64,000 bases of DNA, from positions 47,539,102 to 47,603,101 of the forward strand of contig JASEVX010000001.1 of assembly GCA_031761405.1 (NCBI GenBank), written 5' to 3'. Each line of letters begins with the position of its first letter. The stretch's first letter is position 1. Positions 1-10,755 of the stretch are shown piece after piece. The notes below the pieces were generated by a model. The model saw nothing but the letters and a program-made list of their open reading frames with translations, had not been told where the DNA came from and made no database searches. Made by a program: the position numbers and the translations under genes. Source of the DNA: Serripes groenlandicus. Lineage: Eukaryota > Mollusca > Bivalvia > Cardiida > Cardiidae.

Positions 1-794
1 TGGGGAAAAGGAGAAATGGACGTTTATATATGGACATTAAAAGTGCTGAATTCTAGATAGAGATCAAAATTTTGAAAATATTGAAACTTATGCAAATATT
101 GTTAATAGACAACAAAGTAAGTAATACATAGTTCAAAACTATTTTTGCAGTAAATGCTGAAAAACAGTTAATTGAAATTCATGAAAAATATAAATTTTGG
201 CTTACTGGGTTTGTCTACCCAGTAAAAATGAAGCATGAACAACCAATAGTGTGATGTTTATTGTACTGGAAAGTGAAATTATTACTCTAATGTATACTAT
301 CTATGCTCTGGAATTGAGCTCCTTTAAGTGTAAGTGGTGTACCAGGATATGAAGCATTAGTCCATACTAAACTCAACTCAACTCAACCTAACCCAACTGA
401 AGTTTATTTTTCAAGTCAGCACATTAGTGCCATTAGCCGTTTACAAACTTATACAGATACAAAATATGACTGAGAGATGCACCAATATTTTAAAATACGT
501 AGAAAGATACAAACAATTATGAGCCGAACATTGTGGACGTAAAGAATCGATCCGGAATCATGCCGCGCAGGCTAAACCAGACAGACAAGTTTCGCCTCCT
601 GTAGATTTTCTGTTTCGGGAATTATGACTCTATACCTCTGAGACGGAATGTGTCGGCCCGGATTAGCCTGATACATTACGCAGATTCCATAATGTTGGTT
701 TTCTTGTGGAACGGCTCATATATGAAAACTAATCGAACGGTTGGAAGTTCTGTGTTAATTCAGGAGCCAGGAATTCTTGTCACCAATGAACCGT
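1..794. other. Intergenic sequence downstream of the sulfotransferase exon
   Basis: AT-rich sequence with no convincing coding region. A short run of ACTCA/ACTCAACC-like repeats lies near 365-400. If the sulfotransferase gene has a 3' UTR it would occupy the right end of this stretch, because the gene reads leftward. No clear family member of the repeats found elsewhere was recognised here. Confidence 0.4.
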
Positions 795-1694
795 TTACTT
801 CAGCTTTTTTATGGCCCATTCCGGAAGTGAATATCCAAACAGAATACTATCCGTCTTTAAATAAGCCCACGTTCTTTTGAACAACCGATCAGGTATAACT
901 GTATAGTAACCCTCTACCAGATCTACAGTTTTAGACGAGGTATAGTTATCATTTCGTTTCGGAAATTCAATGTCGATTCCCAAGTTTTGGAAAATGAACC
1001 GGACATCTTTGTACAATGTCTCGTACTTGCCGATATAATCGTATTGTACCTCGCACGGGTTGCTTAGTTCAAATGTTGGTACGAAATGTTCGTTCATATA
1101 ACTGCCAGTATCCAAAACATCCGTCCAATAAACTAAAAACTCACGAAATGTTAAAGGTTGTTCGTTAAAGTTTGTCCGAAGTTTTCCTCTTGTTGCTAAA
1201 ATATTTGGATGTTTTTGGAAAAAATCTACATATTTTTCAATAAATTCCTCCCTATTCTTAGCGTTTGGGTGAAAGAATTTGTTCATGTATGCTGACAGAA
1301 GCCTTTCCAAGGGTTCGCGTACAAATACAATTTTCGTGTACTCCTTCAGTAATATTTGACTCTCCCGCTTGCCTATTTTGTCTAAATATAGAAACTGCCC
1401 AGCATACTTCGTGTAAATTTCATATCCTGTTATCTGAGCTACTTCTTCTTTCCTGACTAATCCTTTTATATGCAAAAATAGTCTCCGAAAATTCGTATTC
1501 GCAATTTTGGGTATGTAACAAAACATTATTTTCCTTTCCCTGTTGACCATGATACGCTTTAAGTACTCCCCGGAGAAGCGGCCCGTTTTTGCGCTCCCGT
1601 GTATGTGTAGTTGTTCACAGTATCGTCTGATTTGGGCCCTTCTGTTTGACATTTCTTCTTGTATAACGGTTGAATTCACATAGCGACTCTTGTT
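795..1694 (-). CDS. Carbohydrate sulfotransferase, C-terminal catalytic exon (HNK-1/chondroitin 4-sulfotransferase family)
   Basis: Reads leftward and encodes about 299 residues ending at TAA (795-797). Family: Sulfotransfer_2 carbohydrate sulfotransferases (CHST8-14 type), Golgi type II membrane enzymes that move sulfate from PAPS to sugar hydroxyls. Seen in the protein: a 5'-phosphosulfate loop (CYIPKIANTNFRRLF) about 55 residues in, a 3'-phosphate loop (FVREPLERLLSAYMNKF) near residue 125, the family-typical YDYIGKYETL near 220, and a C-terminal FGYSLPEW. The first in-frame codon of the long ORF is GTG, not ATG. Just upstream on the minus strand is a pyrimidine-rich TTTTTAG immediately before AAC at 1694, so the left boundary of the protein is best read as a splice acceptor rather than a start. 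The signal-anchor exon must lie at higher coordinates and was not found. The exact acceptor sugar cannot be told from sequence. Family call is strong; complete gene structure is not known. Confidence 0.9.
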   Translation of the reverse strand, partial: NKSRYVNSTVIQEEMSNRRAQIRRYCEQLHIHGSAKTGRFSGEYLKRIMVNRERKIMFCYIPKIANTNFRRLFLHIKGLVRKEEVAQITGYEIYTKYAGQFLYLDKIGKRESQILLKEYTKIVFVREPLERLLSAYMNKFFHPNAKNREEFIEKYVDFFQKHPNILATRGKLRTNFNEQPLTFREFLVYWTDVLDTGSYMNEHFVPTFELSNPCEVQYDYIGKYETLYKDVRFIFQNLGIDIEFPKRNDNYTSSKTVDLVEGYYTVIPDRLFKRTWAYLKTDSILFGYSLPEWAIKKLK

Positions 1695-1765
1695 CTAAAA
1701 ACACAATAAATGACACCCAATGTTAATATGAGCCAGATTATACAAAAACCACACATTCAGTGATA

Positions 1766-1890
1766 GTCACCCTTTCCCACATACAACAAATCTGAAGCAG
1801 ACGACTTTGAAAAATATGGTAAACCTTTATAAATGGTTCAATTATTGAATATAGTTTAAAACATTGTGGTAAAAGGAGAAATTGCCATAG
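1766..1890. mobile_element. piggyBac-type MITE, half copy
   Basis: Shows the ACCCTTTCCCACATAC end, the GCAGACGACTTTGAAAA block and the start of the central hairpin (AACATTGTGGTAAAAGGAG), then breaks off without the second terminal repeat. Confidence 0.75.
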
Positions 1891-2123
1891 CCTGTGTTCA
1901 CGAATCAAACATATTAATGTTTTTATTATAATTCCTAACTCACAAAGTAACATGACTCCTGACTTGGTCCCTGTGTTTGAAGGACACGGCTTACGTCATA
2001 TGGAAGGATCGTCTTATAATGAACAATGTTGGATAATAAGCATCATCAAGTGGTAATTTATGTCTTATTGTCAGATAGACGTCAGTATACGTTATAAATA
2101 TATAGCTAGATATTCTGCTGTAT

Positions 2124-2345
2124 GTTGGAAACAGTTAAAACTTTCCCACATACAGCAACACTACAGCAGGCAACTTTGAAAACATCTAGGGGGAAAGAAA
2201 GAAAACCACGCAAACAAAAAAGTGTATTTACTGAAAAGAGTTTAAGCATTGCGGCAAAAAGCGAAACTGTTCGTTTTGAGCAATATCACATTTTGTCGCA
2301 ATGTTTTCAAAAGTCGACAGCAAGCGTCCAGAAGCCCCCGTAATG
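2124..2345. mobile_element. piggyBac-type MITE, diverged copy
   Basis: Left end CTTTCCCACATACAGCAAC, GCAGGCAACTTTGAAAACAT, central hairpin around 2255-2310 (GGCAAAAAGCGAAACTG... with complement), then a degraded right end. The short ORFs across it are hairpin shadows. Confidence 0.7.
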
Positions 2346-2794
2346 TGTTTAAGCCTTGGTGGTAAACGGGAAATGTTCAGATGGGACCGCCAAGTATCGA
2401 ATGTCCGTTTTCCTATGATACGGACAACATTAAATCTCCCCGGCATATTTCATTTTATTTTAAAATGTTTATGTTCTAAACAATTAATGGCTTTAAGATT
2501 ATTCAACCAAAAATAATCAGAAAACAGTGAAGTAAATGTTAAACTATTCCATTATGATCAATAAGAGAAATATAGTTTACTTTCTGGATCATTGTGATTA
2601 TTATCTTAAAAAGAAAAACATACTTAATAATACTTAATTTTTCCCACGTGTTTTTTAAATCAATATCATGTCTTTTCCCAGCAATTTTCCGATAATATTT
2701 AAATATTTGACGCATACATGTAGATTTATTTTAGGCAGAAGTTCATTCAAACAATTCGGATTCCCCAACGTTATCATGTGTGCCTGACGTGTCG

Positions 2795-2978
2795 TTAACC
2801 CTTTACCTCATACGACAATTCTGCAGCGGACGACATTGAACATATTTTGTCAATTGAATGGATAACCTATCACTAAAAATGGAAAACATTGTGGCAAAAG
2901 GATCTTTTGTCACTATGTTTTCAAAAAGCCGTCTGCTGCACAGGCGTCAGAAAGCGTCTATATGAGGGAAAGGATTAA
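2795..2978. mobile_element. piggyBac-type MITE with both TTAA ends, deleted hairpin
   Basis: Begins TTAACCCTTTACCTCATACG and ends GAGGGAAAGGATTAA, so both terminal repeats and both TTAA sites are present. The central palindrome is shortened: one arm keeps GGCAAAAGGA and the other starts at TTTTGTCACTATG, so about 40 bp of the usual hairpin is missing. Confidence 0.85.
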
Positions 2979-3481
2979 ATAGCACCACCAAAATGCACTC
3001 ATGAACTGCTTCTGCTAGGTCATGTTAATGACAAACAGTGCACACAGTTGATAATAACATATTGTTTAATCTGATTATTAAAACAATGCGTGTCATATGG
3101 TACGAAAATGTAGACCTGCCAACAGATTTAATCATTTCTCTGGTACATTTTCCTTTTAACTTCTCGTCTGCAGACGACATAAGTAAATCAAAATAAAAAC
3201 ACTCTATAATTCAATATTTCGTTCCATAGGCCTTTTTCAGGTTATATTTAACAAAGATCACAGACTATGTTGTTTCCATCTTGAAATTATTGAACATCAA
3301 GACTAACGTGATGATTATCGTAGCCAAGGACATAGGCATAGTGTGTGATCTTTTTCTCCCAAGTTGTGACAGTACCAATTCGAGACATATGAAGGCATAG
3401 GAAAACAATGTTGTAAAAATAGAGAGCCATTTATTCTAAATCATTCGATTAGGCGCTCTCTGACGCTTATGCAACAAACGA

Positions 3482-3634
3482 ATTGTGAAAACATTGTGGC
3501 AAAAGAAGATTTTCAAACTCTGTTCTAAAACTATTTTATTTATATTTAAGAAATTTCCATAGCCCCAACTCTCCCCCACCGTTCCCAGATGATTTCAAAG
3601 TCGTCTACTGCAGATTGGTTGTACGTAGGAAAGT
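3482..3634. mobile_element. piggyBac-type MITE, half copy
   Basis: Carries GAAAACATTGTGGCAAAAG, a degraded middle, then CAAAGTCGTCTACTGCAG and TTGTACGTAGGAAAG. The left terminal repeat is missing. Confidence 0.6.
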
Positions 3635-4681
3635 CAAGAATCAGATAAAACCGCGCGGCTGAGCATGTTCATCTATATATACACTAGTTGCAAATTTCGT
3701 ATGGTTCGTATAGGAAGAGCAGGACTCAGATAGCGAATGGCGGGGATAATTCTTACGTGTTCTGGTAGTGTTGCTGTTTTCTTTGGCGGTGAGAGTAAGG
3801 TACTTGTAGCGCCATCAGACATGACGTAAGTTCTCTCCCTTTCTCTCTCAGTCTGTGACCCTGTGAAATTAACAGAAGAATTTAATGACCCTCGAAGCAA
3901 AAGAAAAAACGATTATTGTTACAGTGAAGACCCACGTCGACCTACACAGTCCTACAGTCTGATTACTATACCAACTCCATCCAAGAACATTCAAATTATT
4001 TCATTAAATATTTATTCACTCCGCCTTGAACAGCAAAGGTCCTGGTTAGACTGTGTCTATGCTCAGTGGGATTTAAAGCTTATGATTAGTCGGAAATGTT
4101 GAAGAGCCTTTTAGGCTTGGCGTATAAATTCCAAGCTTTGAAGTATGATAGGTTAATGGTAAAGACTAAGTCTTGTATGTGGAAACTTGTAATCTGTCCA
4201 TAAAATGGCATAACTCGGCATAAAATGGCATAACTCGGCATAAAATAGCATTATTTATCGATATTAGACGTGCTCAATGAAAAATCCTCATGAAAATACA
4301 TATGCACATTGTGTATGAACTGTGTGTCAGAAACTTCTTTCCTGTGTTTGTGACCAACTGGCGTCAATGCAGAACAAAGATCAGACAACTTAGATGAATC
4401 TTGAGAGGTTGCAAATCATTGATCCAAGAACTACAGTATTTACCTCCCCTATGGGCCATTTTGATAGGCAAATTTCTTAAATTTAAAAGGAAAAAGATCA
4501 AATAAAATGTCATTAAACATCTTCATGTTCAAAAGCAAAAAACAAATATATAAAGAAGCTGGTAAGGTCAGAAGAAAAAAAATCTCCTATAAATACGGTT
4601 GTTAATCTCAAATCCCTTTGTGTTTCGAAATTGTCGAATATTTATTTAAATACATGAAAATGTATACTATAATAATTATTT

Positions 4682-4822
4682 TAACCCTTTCCCACCTGCA
4701 GACACACTTTGATACAATAGCAGCAGACGAACTTTGAAAACATTGAGGCCAAAGGTGAAATTGCTCATGATGAGCAAGTTCTCCTTTGGCCAAAATGTTT
4801 TCAACTTTATTGAACAATTAAG
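4682..4822. mobile_element. piggyBac-type MITE, half copy of the GGCCAAAGGTGAAATTGC subtype
   Basis: Starts TTTTAACCCTTTCCCACCTG, contains TTTGATACAATAGCAGCAG and the central hairpin GGCCAAAGGTGAAATTGCTC with its near complement, then ends in flanking AT-rich DNA without the second terminal repeat. Confidence 0.8.
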
Positions 4823-5071
4823 CTATCTTTTATGTAAGTAATGTTATTCTTGGAACTAGATATTGCTCATTGGGATTGGTTTTACTGTAAGGTCACTCAA
4901 TATATACTTACGTGGTGTGATATATGCCATACCCCACACTATGAAACACCATACACAAATTAGTAACCAACATCGTCGCCGTGGCATAAACGTTATCATA
5001 ATTTATCTGGAAAAACACAGTTAGTAAGTATTACGTACTACCTTGTATTATATCCTGAAAATATCACTGTT

Positions 5072-5306
5072 TTAACCCTTTCCAACATACAGATGCTTTC
5101 TGACGCCTCTACAGCAGATGACTTCTGAAAACATTGTGCCAAAAGCAGAAATTGCTCAAACGAGCAATTTGTCCTTTTGCCAAGATGTTTTCAACTGTAT
5201 ACAAATTCAAATAGCGTTACTTATATTTATAGAGATTTTCTACAATATCAACAAACAAAATCAAAGTCGTCCGCTGAAGATTTGTTGTATGTGGGAAAGG
5301 GCTTAA
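5072..5306. mobile_element. piggyBac-type MITE, full length
   Basis: Both ends are visible: TTAACCCTTTCCAACATACA at the left, GTATGTGGGAAAGGGCTTAA at the right. The central hairpin (CAAAAGCAGAAATTGCTC / GAGCAATTTGTCCTTTTG) lies near 5142-5180. Confidence 0.88.
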
Positions 5307-5571
5307 TAGTTAAATAAACCAGTAATTTTCATCGTGATTTTATAACATGTCATCAGTTGGAAGTGAGAAAAAACGCATAAAATAAACAGAACATCTTTTT
5401 TTTAAATGTACGATTAAGACAGATTTCCATTCGAAAGACCAAAAGATCCCTCTGAATTGTCTTTGTACCAATACACAATACTGTTCGAAATGAGTGTTAC
5501 ACAGGTTTATGAAATGAATCATTCTTCAGAAATTGATTTTACCTGACATTAATGGCGACCTGATTTGATTT

Positions 5572-5708
5572 GTTTGCTTTATTTGGGTTTAACGCCGCTT
5601 TCAACATGTTTTTAGTTATATCACGGCGACAGTTCACTTATTCATGATCCCTAGATACACAAACCAATACCGGGCTAGGAAATGTGCCTTGCCCAGGTTT
5701 ACAGACCT
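5572..5708 (-). mobile_element. 5'-truncated SINE tail
   Basis: On the minus strand this reads CCTGGGCAAGGCACATTTCC, CTAGCCCGG, GGGATCATGAATAAGTGAAC and ends GCGGCGTTAAACCCAAATAA. The same body follows the tRNA-like head of the SINE at 39945-40168. The head is missing here. A second minus-strand tail fragment (GGCGTTTTACACCGCTTTC on the plus strand) sits near 6400-6470. Confidence 0.7.
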
Positions 5709-5783
5709 GATTACTTCTGAAGTTATTTTCTGCCATGTCTGGTAAATAGTACTAAATACTATTACCTTTCCAAAACCTGTAAA

Positions 5784-6013
5784 TTAACCATTTTCCACAA
5801 ACAGACGCTGTTCGGTGTCTCGCAGCAGACGACAACTGAAAACAATGTGACAAAAGGAGAAGTTGCTCAAAATGAGCATGTTCAACTTTGACCTCAATGA
5901 TTTCATCTCTATTTAATTAATAATTAAACTTATTTGTGGAGATTTTTCAGGTTTTTGCCACTAGGTTTTCAAAGTCGTCTGCTGCAGATTTGTTATGTGT
6001 GGGAAAGGGTTAA
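5784..6013. mobile_element. piggyBac-type MITE, full length but diverged
   Basis: TTAACCATTTTCCACAAACA at the left, TGTGTGGGAAAGGGTTAA at the right. One hairpin arm (GACAAAAGGAGAAGTTGCTC) is intact. The opposite arm is replaced by unrelated sequence. Confidence 0.82.
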
Positions 6014-7829
6014 GGTAGCAAATAGTATTATGAATATCATGAAAATATAGAAAATTTACTTGTAATTTACTTTGTCTTGAGTACGTCCTCACTTGACAAG
6101 TGCTTTCACGCCAACAGACCTAAACGATCCCGAACCTGTTTTAAAAAGTCCTAAACTATATAACCTACAGACAATATATATCATACTCCCGGGGGTTTTC
6201 TCTGCTCATTAGGTGGTTACTTATTCAACATAAACATAATTGATTCCCACGTCTATTTTAAACCATTTAAGGTTTAAAACAAAAGACATTCCAAACATTA
6301 AGATCTGATAATATTACTGGGGTCAATAGCATTCTAGCCGCGTCAGGCATAAACACGTATTTCCGTTTTGGCATCAAATGCAGAATTTGTTTCTTCGTTT
6401 ACATGGCGTTTTACACCGCTTTCAACAATTGTGTTTCACGACGCTTCCTGGGAAAGTTAACAGTTCGTCTTGTCCATTTATCCTAAAACCAGTGAGTCAC
6501 GTGTAATGATTATCCGGTAGTCCTGAGCGCGAAAGAGGAAAATACATAATTACCATATGTAAAGTCTTTGGTGTGACCCTCAAAGGCAGGAACATTGAAA
6601 TGAAACCAGTTTAGCCACACTTCAAATAGTTTTCGTCTAAAATAATATTTACGACTTTTTTTATTATCTGCGGTCATGGTAGACCCAGGCAAAACTGTGT
6701 GAGTACACCACAATACCTGCTTTTTGCATGACGATTTCTATACGAGCCGTGTTTGGCGATTTGGGATCTTATTGATTATCCGGTTAAACATCGTTATATT
6801 TCCATATAACTAGTGGGTCTACACTTCCAGCTTTTTGTCAGAAGATGTATTTAGGTATATATAACATGCAGGCGGGTGACGGTGTTATTGTGCCTATGCA
6901 CAGGCTCGTCTAAGTCTTCGATGTCCGCGGCAAATGCAATAAGACCAACTCGTCAGAAGCGGCTCATATATGTATATGAGATATTGAACCCTTCTCGTGC
7001 AGGCTGTACACGTTCAAAGCAATATTTTAGAACAGAACACAACGTTTATTTAGACATATACAATGTTCATAGGCATAGACAAGCATACATCCCAAAAGAA
7101 AATATACAAAATAAAAATTAAAAATCAAGATATTATACTGATAGTCGTTTAAGAATGGAAATGACACAAATATTTATTGCGAAAGTTTGAATGTTAAAAG
7201 CCAACGTTCATTACTATCCTTTTCCTCATTGTTCTTGTATTTTCGAAGACAGTATTTCTTGACTTAGGACAAGGCGCTGATAGTTACTCAATATAACATA
7301 CAACAAATCTGAAAACATAGAAACAAAAATATCGAAATTTACCACAGATGAAAATAAATAAATTAAATAGCGATAACAATATTGTGACAAAAGGAGAAAT
7401 TGCTCATGCAGTCGCGTTAAAATGAGACTGTGTGTGGTAAATATCATGACTCGTTGATCAATTTCGCAAATGTTATTATTCAAAATCAGTTTGCCTCAGT
7501 GTCTGCACGCCCATCGCTTCATGACGGAGTAAATAATTAAAAGAATTGTTGTAACATTCAACTCTATGATGAAGGGTGAAACATAATTACCAAAAAATCG
7601 ATGGTACCCTTCGATCGAGATATATCATATTTAGTCATGTGTACGTCAATAAACGATCTCTTTTCACCATGCAGAGGCCTTTTGCCGCACCTGCAAAATG
7701 ACGTATATTTTAAAAAATATGTGTTAAAGATAATAATGAATAATTGATCCTTTTCCCATAAAGTGTTCTGCTCTATTCATATTCTAAAACTATACCTTCA
7801 CTTAGAGATATTTCCCCTAGTATAATCAA
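6014..7829. other. Intergenic sequence, no supported gene
   Basis: Mostly unique AT-rich sequence. A minus-strand open frame at 6510-6713 has no recognisable domain. A strongly decayed MITE remnant is visible around 7300-7445 (TATTGTGACAAAAGGAGAAA followed by TTGCTCATG). Confidence 0.35.
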
Positions 7830-7881
7830 TATATTGTAAACGTCGTCTGCTGCAGGTTTGTTGTATGTGGACAATGGTTAA
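7830..7881. mobile_element. Right end of a piggyBac-type MITE, abutting the next copy
   Basis: CGTCGTCTGCTGCAGGTTTG, TTGTATGTGGACAATGGTTAA. Its TTAA lies 6 bp before the TTAA of the next MITE. Confidence 0.7.
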
Positions 7882-7887
7882 CAATGG

Positions 7888-8317
7888 TTAACCCTTTCCC
7901 ATATATAGCAAAACTGCACCAGACTGCACAGACAACACACAACCAAAAATAAGGCAATACTCTACAAATGAAAGGATGATTATTGTATGGAGTTGAAAAC
8001 ATTGCGGCTAAAAGAGCAATTCGAGGGTTTGGCGTGAAACGGTTGTAACTAAAAACATATTTTGAAAACCCTGGTTTAGGGGCAATTTTTACCCCTTTGT
8101 AAACAATGCAAATTTAGGTGCCATTGCTCAGAACGAGCAATGGCACTTAAATTTCCATTGCTTACCAAAAAAAAGGATTGAACATTTATAAAGACTTTAT
8201 GGCGAGGTGATTAACCTTGGTAAAAAAATACTAATTTTAGTTACAACCGTTTCACGCCAAGCCCTCGAATTGCTTGTCCGTTTTGAGAAATTTCTCACTG
8301 TTTGCTGCAGAGGGTAA
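7888..8317. mobile_element. piggyBac-type MITE carrying a 258-bp inner inverted repeat
   Basis: Left end TTAACCCTTTCCCATATATA at 7888. The normal hairpin arm starts (GAAAACATTGCGGCTAAAAG), and from 8016 to 8273 the centre is replaced by a separate palindromic unit (listed next). After it the MITE resumes with CTTGTCCGTTTTGAGAAAT and TTTGCTGCAGAGG. The right terminal repeat is lost. Confidence 0.7.
8016..8273. mobile_element. Nested foldback/MITE element with about 39-bp terminal inverted repeats
   Basis: Left arm starts GCAATTCGAGGGTTTGGCGT and continues GAAACGGTTGTAACTAAAA. The right arm (about 8235-8273) is its reverse complement with one visible mismatch. The middle (about 8113-8150) is another palindrome centred on TTGCTCAGAACGAGCAA, the same core as the host MITE hairpin. 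No transposase is encoded. Confidence 0.8.
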
Positions 8318-8696
8318 AACCGGGACAATAATCCATGTTCCTGTGAGATGTCCATGTCCTAAAAAAACTTCACTAGCCTACTGTATCCCTTTCCCTCATA
8401 CCGCAATTCTGCAGCAGACGACTTTGAACGTATTTTGTCAAAAAATAGAACATCTCCATAATTGAATGGATAACCTATAACAATCAAAGCGCCAATGGCA
8501 CTGTAGTGGCGATCGTATTCATATATTGCAACAACTACAAAGCGTTTATAATATTTATAAAAACCTTTCAGAATTTCCAGATTTGATAAAATTCCAGCTT
8601 CCCGTTTTTAGGTCGGTATAGCTAGATACCGAAAACAACTTTTAATATGACTCATAAAGGTCTCACCGGGTGTTCTACACACCGGCTATTGTTTGT

Positions 8697-9252
8697 TGAT
8701 AGAGTTGGAACATTGTGAGAATATGTATGAGTTGAAAACATTGTGATAAAATGTGAAATTTCTCATTTTATCACAATGTAAGATATAGCATTTGTATGAC
8801 TTGAAAACATTGTGAGAAAATGTGAAATTTCTCATTTTATCACAATGTAAGATATAGCATTTGTATGAGTTGAAAACATTGTGAGAAAATGAGAAATTTC
8901 TCATTTTATCACAATGTAAGATAGAACAGTTGTAAGAGTTGAAAACATTGTGAGAAAATGATGATAGAATAGTGAAGAGTTGAAAACATTGTGAGAAAAT
9001 GATGACAGAATAGTGAAGAGTTGAAAACAGTGTGAGAAAATGATGATATAATAGTGAAGAGTTGAAAACATTGTGAGAAGAACAGTTGTAAGAGTTGAAA
9101 ACATTGTGAGAAAATGATGATAGAATAGTGAAGAGTTGAAAACATTGTGAGAAAATAATGATAGAATAGTGAAGAGTTGAAAACATTGTGAGAAAATGAT
9201 CGCTGATAGAACACTGTAAGAGTTGAAAACGTTGTGAGAAAATGTCATTTTC
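8697..9252. repeat. Tandem array of 69-bp then 41-bp units
   Basis: Three 69-bp units (starting 8729, 8798, 8867) are followed by 41-bp units (8936, 8977, 9018), a 33-bp unit (9059), two more 41-bp units (9092, 9133), a 46-bp unit (9174) and a partial unit (9220). Every unit starts GAGTTGAAAACATTGTGAGA or a close variant, which is also the start of the piggyBac MITE hairpin. The 69-bp units carry their own small palindrome (GAAATTTC). Overlapping minus-strand frames rich in SHNVFNS are translations of this array, not genes. Confidence 0.93.
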
Positions 9253-9399
9253 GTAGGACAATATCTTTTCTAAAAAAATGTTAATCAATCATTTGTTCCT
9301 AATTCAAAAATTATGAAGACATACAACTATAAAAAGTTGTTTTCGTAACAACCAAAATATGGTAATATGGGATTAAAAGTCGTAAGCAAAGTTGTTTTC

Positions 9400-9684
9400 G
9401 CGGCAGCCGAGTTGTTTTCGTGAGCCGATTTTATTTATTTATATGCGTTTTAGCCTACGCCACTCACTAATTTTTCTATTTCGCGTAATTAGTACAAAAA
9501 AAAACTATTACATACTTTTAAAATTCATCGTTATATGTTTGTGCACATGCTTTTAAGTAAATAATTAGAAAACTTATGAATACATGTGATTTATTGTCAA
9601 ATAAAACGTTGTTTTTGTGACAGTCATGTTGTTTTCGTGAGCCGACTTTATTTATTTATTTGCGTTTTAGCCTATGCCACTCTA
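9400..9684. repeat. Direct duplication of about 75 bp
   Basis: GTTGTTTTCGTGAGCCGA plus the following TTTATTTATTTAT..GCGTTTTAGCCTA..GCCACTC occurs at about 9411-9468 and again at about 9630-9684. Upstream GTTGTTTTCG/GTTGTTTTTG motifs recur several times between 9335 and 9640. Confidence 0.75.
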
Positions 9685-9686
9685 TA

Positions 9687-10052
9687 ATGGGCGAGTTCGG
9701 ATGGGCTTCTCTAGGATAGAGAACTGTACGTCATGTCTAAATATAAATTCAGAAAAAATGCGCACTTATGCTTTCCATCTGAACGGTGTTTCCTCGTCTT
9801 AGTAGTAAACCATTCGGAACTACTCGGGTAATACCGTAATCCTTCATCATCCATTGGTGAAGCAATTCCGAATGAGTAATAAACATCGTTGGTCGCCATT
9901 TTGAAATGCTAGTAACCCCAGGCTTGAGGTGGGTTATTAGGAATCGGGTCAAAAGGTCAAAATGACGTCACTAAGGTTAAAAGTATCACCGTTCACATGG
10001 ATTCCGAGTGCACTCGGGCTGTTCTCGGATCCCATCCGAACTCGCCCATTGT
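9687..10052. mobile_element. MITE-like element with terminal inverted repeats AATGGGCGAGTTCGGATGGG
   Basis: The left end AATGGGCGAGTTCGGATGGG is mirrored at the right by TCCCATCCGAACTCGCCCAT, giving an approximately 365-bp element with about 20-bp inverted ends. No clear target duplication and no coding sequence. The two overlapping minus-strand frames here are not supported. Confidence 0.75.
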
Positions 10053-10755
10053 TGCAATGTTATTGAAAACGGGACCAGGTACGAAATAAGCACTTTTTAC
10101 GGACCATAATTGTTAAACTCGTAGGTATTTTCAGAAATTACAAAAGAAGTTAATTGGCCGTTTTATTTTGGCGAGGTGCTTTCACAGTACAACCAATTCC
10201 TGTAAACACGGTAATATTTTACCCTCAGGCCGAATCAGGTTAAAGGTCAAAAGGTTACGGTTGACTACAGTAAAAATAGAACGAGGCACAGCTCTGCATA
10301 CCGTACCCAAGACGCGCGATGATATTTATTATCTGCCCAAACATGAAGAAAGCTAATATGTAAATAGTTTAACTCTATTTAGATATTTTCTCGGTAAATC
10401 TCAAATATTAGTACCAATCCGGTATCAAAGTAGCACTAACATTATCATTATTAATCGTGTGCCTGCATCATTGATGGAACTATATATATATATGGCGGTT
10501 TAACGGAAGTGAGTAAATTGCCTTTGCAGAAATATCCAACCGACTGTTCAAAACCGACTATATAAGTTTTTTTTCGTTGTTGTTGTTTTGGTAGCACTGT
10601 GGCGATTGTCAACCAATCGCCACAAAAAGTGGAAAACATTGTGGCAAAAGGAGAAATTGCTCGTTTTGGGCAATTTCTTCTTTAGTCACTATGTTTTTAA
10701 AAAAGCCGTCTGCTGCAGAGGCGTCAGAAAGCGTCTGTATGAGGGAAAGGGTTAA

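Larger units (their letters stand above)
2979..5071. other. Intergenic sequence with MITE fragments and a short tandem repeat
   Basis: Apart from the MITE fragments listed separately, I see no supported gene here. The open frame at 3863-4102 (79 codons) matches nothing I recognise. At 4202-4250 a 22-bp unit beginning AAAATGGCATAACTCGGCAT is repeated about two and a half times. Confidence 0.4.
8484..10626 (+). mobile_element. Unclassified element (copy 1) with terminal CACTGT..GTGGCGAT motifs
   Basis: Left end AAAGCGCCAATGGCACTGTA; right end TAGCACTGTGGCGATTGTCA followed by CCAATCGCCACAAAA, a terminal hairpin. The right part (about 10195-10626) is nearly identical to 56885-57296, and the left part matches 55915-55953 and about 56703-56815. 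No transposase ORF is present. The element also contains the 69/41-bp tandem array, a 365-bp inverted-repeat element and a direct duplication, all described separately. Confidence 0.7.
8393..10755. mobile_element. piggyBac-type MITE split by a 2.1-kb insertion
   Basis: The left half is 8393-8483 (CCCTTTCCCTCATACCGCAA ... GAATGGATAACCTATAAC) and the right half is 10626-10755 (AGTGGAAAACATTGTGGCAA ... GAGGGAAAGGGTTAA). In intact copies (for example 60954-61182) these two halves are continuous, so the sequence between them arrived later. Confidence 0.8.

Noticed and set aside
8484..8600. Idea that this is the start of a conventional autonomous DNA transposon
   Set aside because: No transposase frame between the ends in either copy, and no target duplication was visible.
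8686..9288. A 200-codon and two further 100-codon minus-strand frames with repeated SHNVFNS residues
   Set aside because: They are translations of the 69/41-bp tandem array in several frames. Three frames being open at once reflects the unit composition, not coding.
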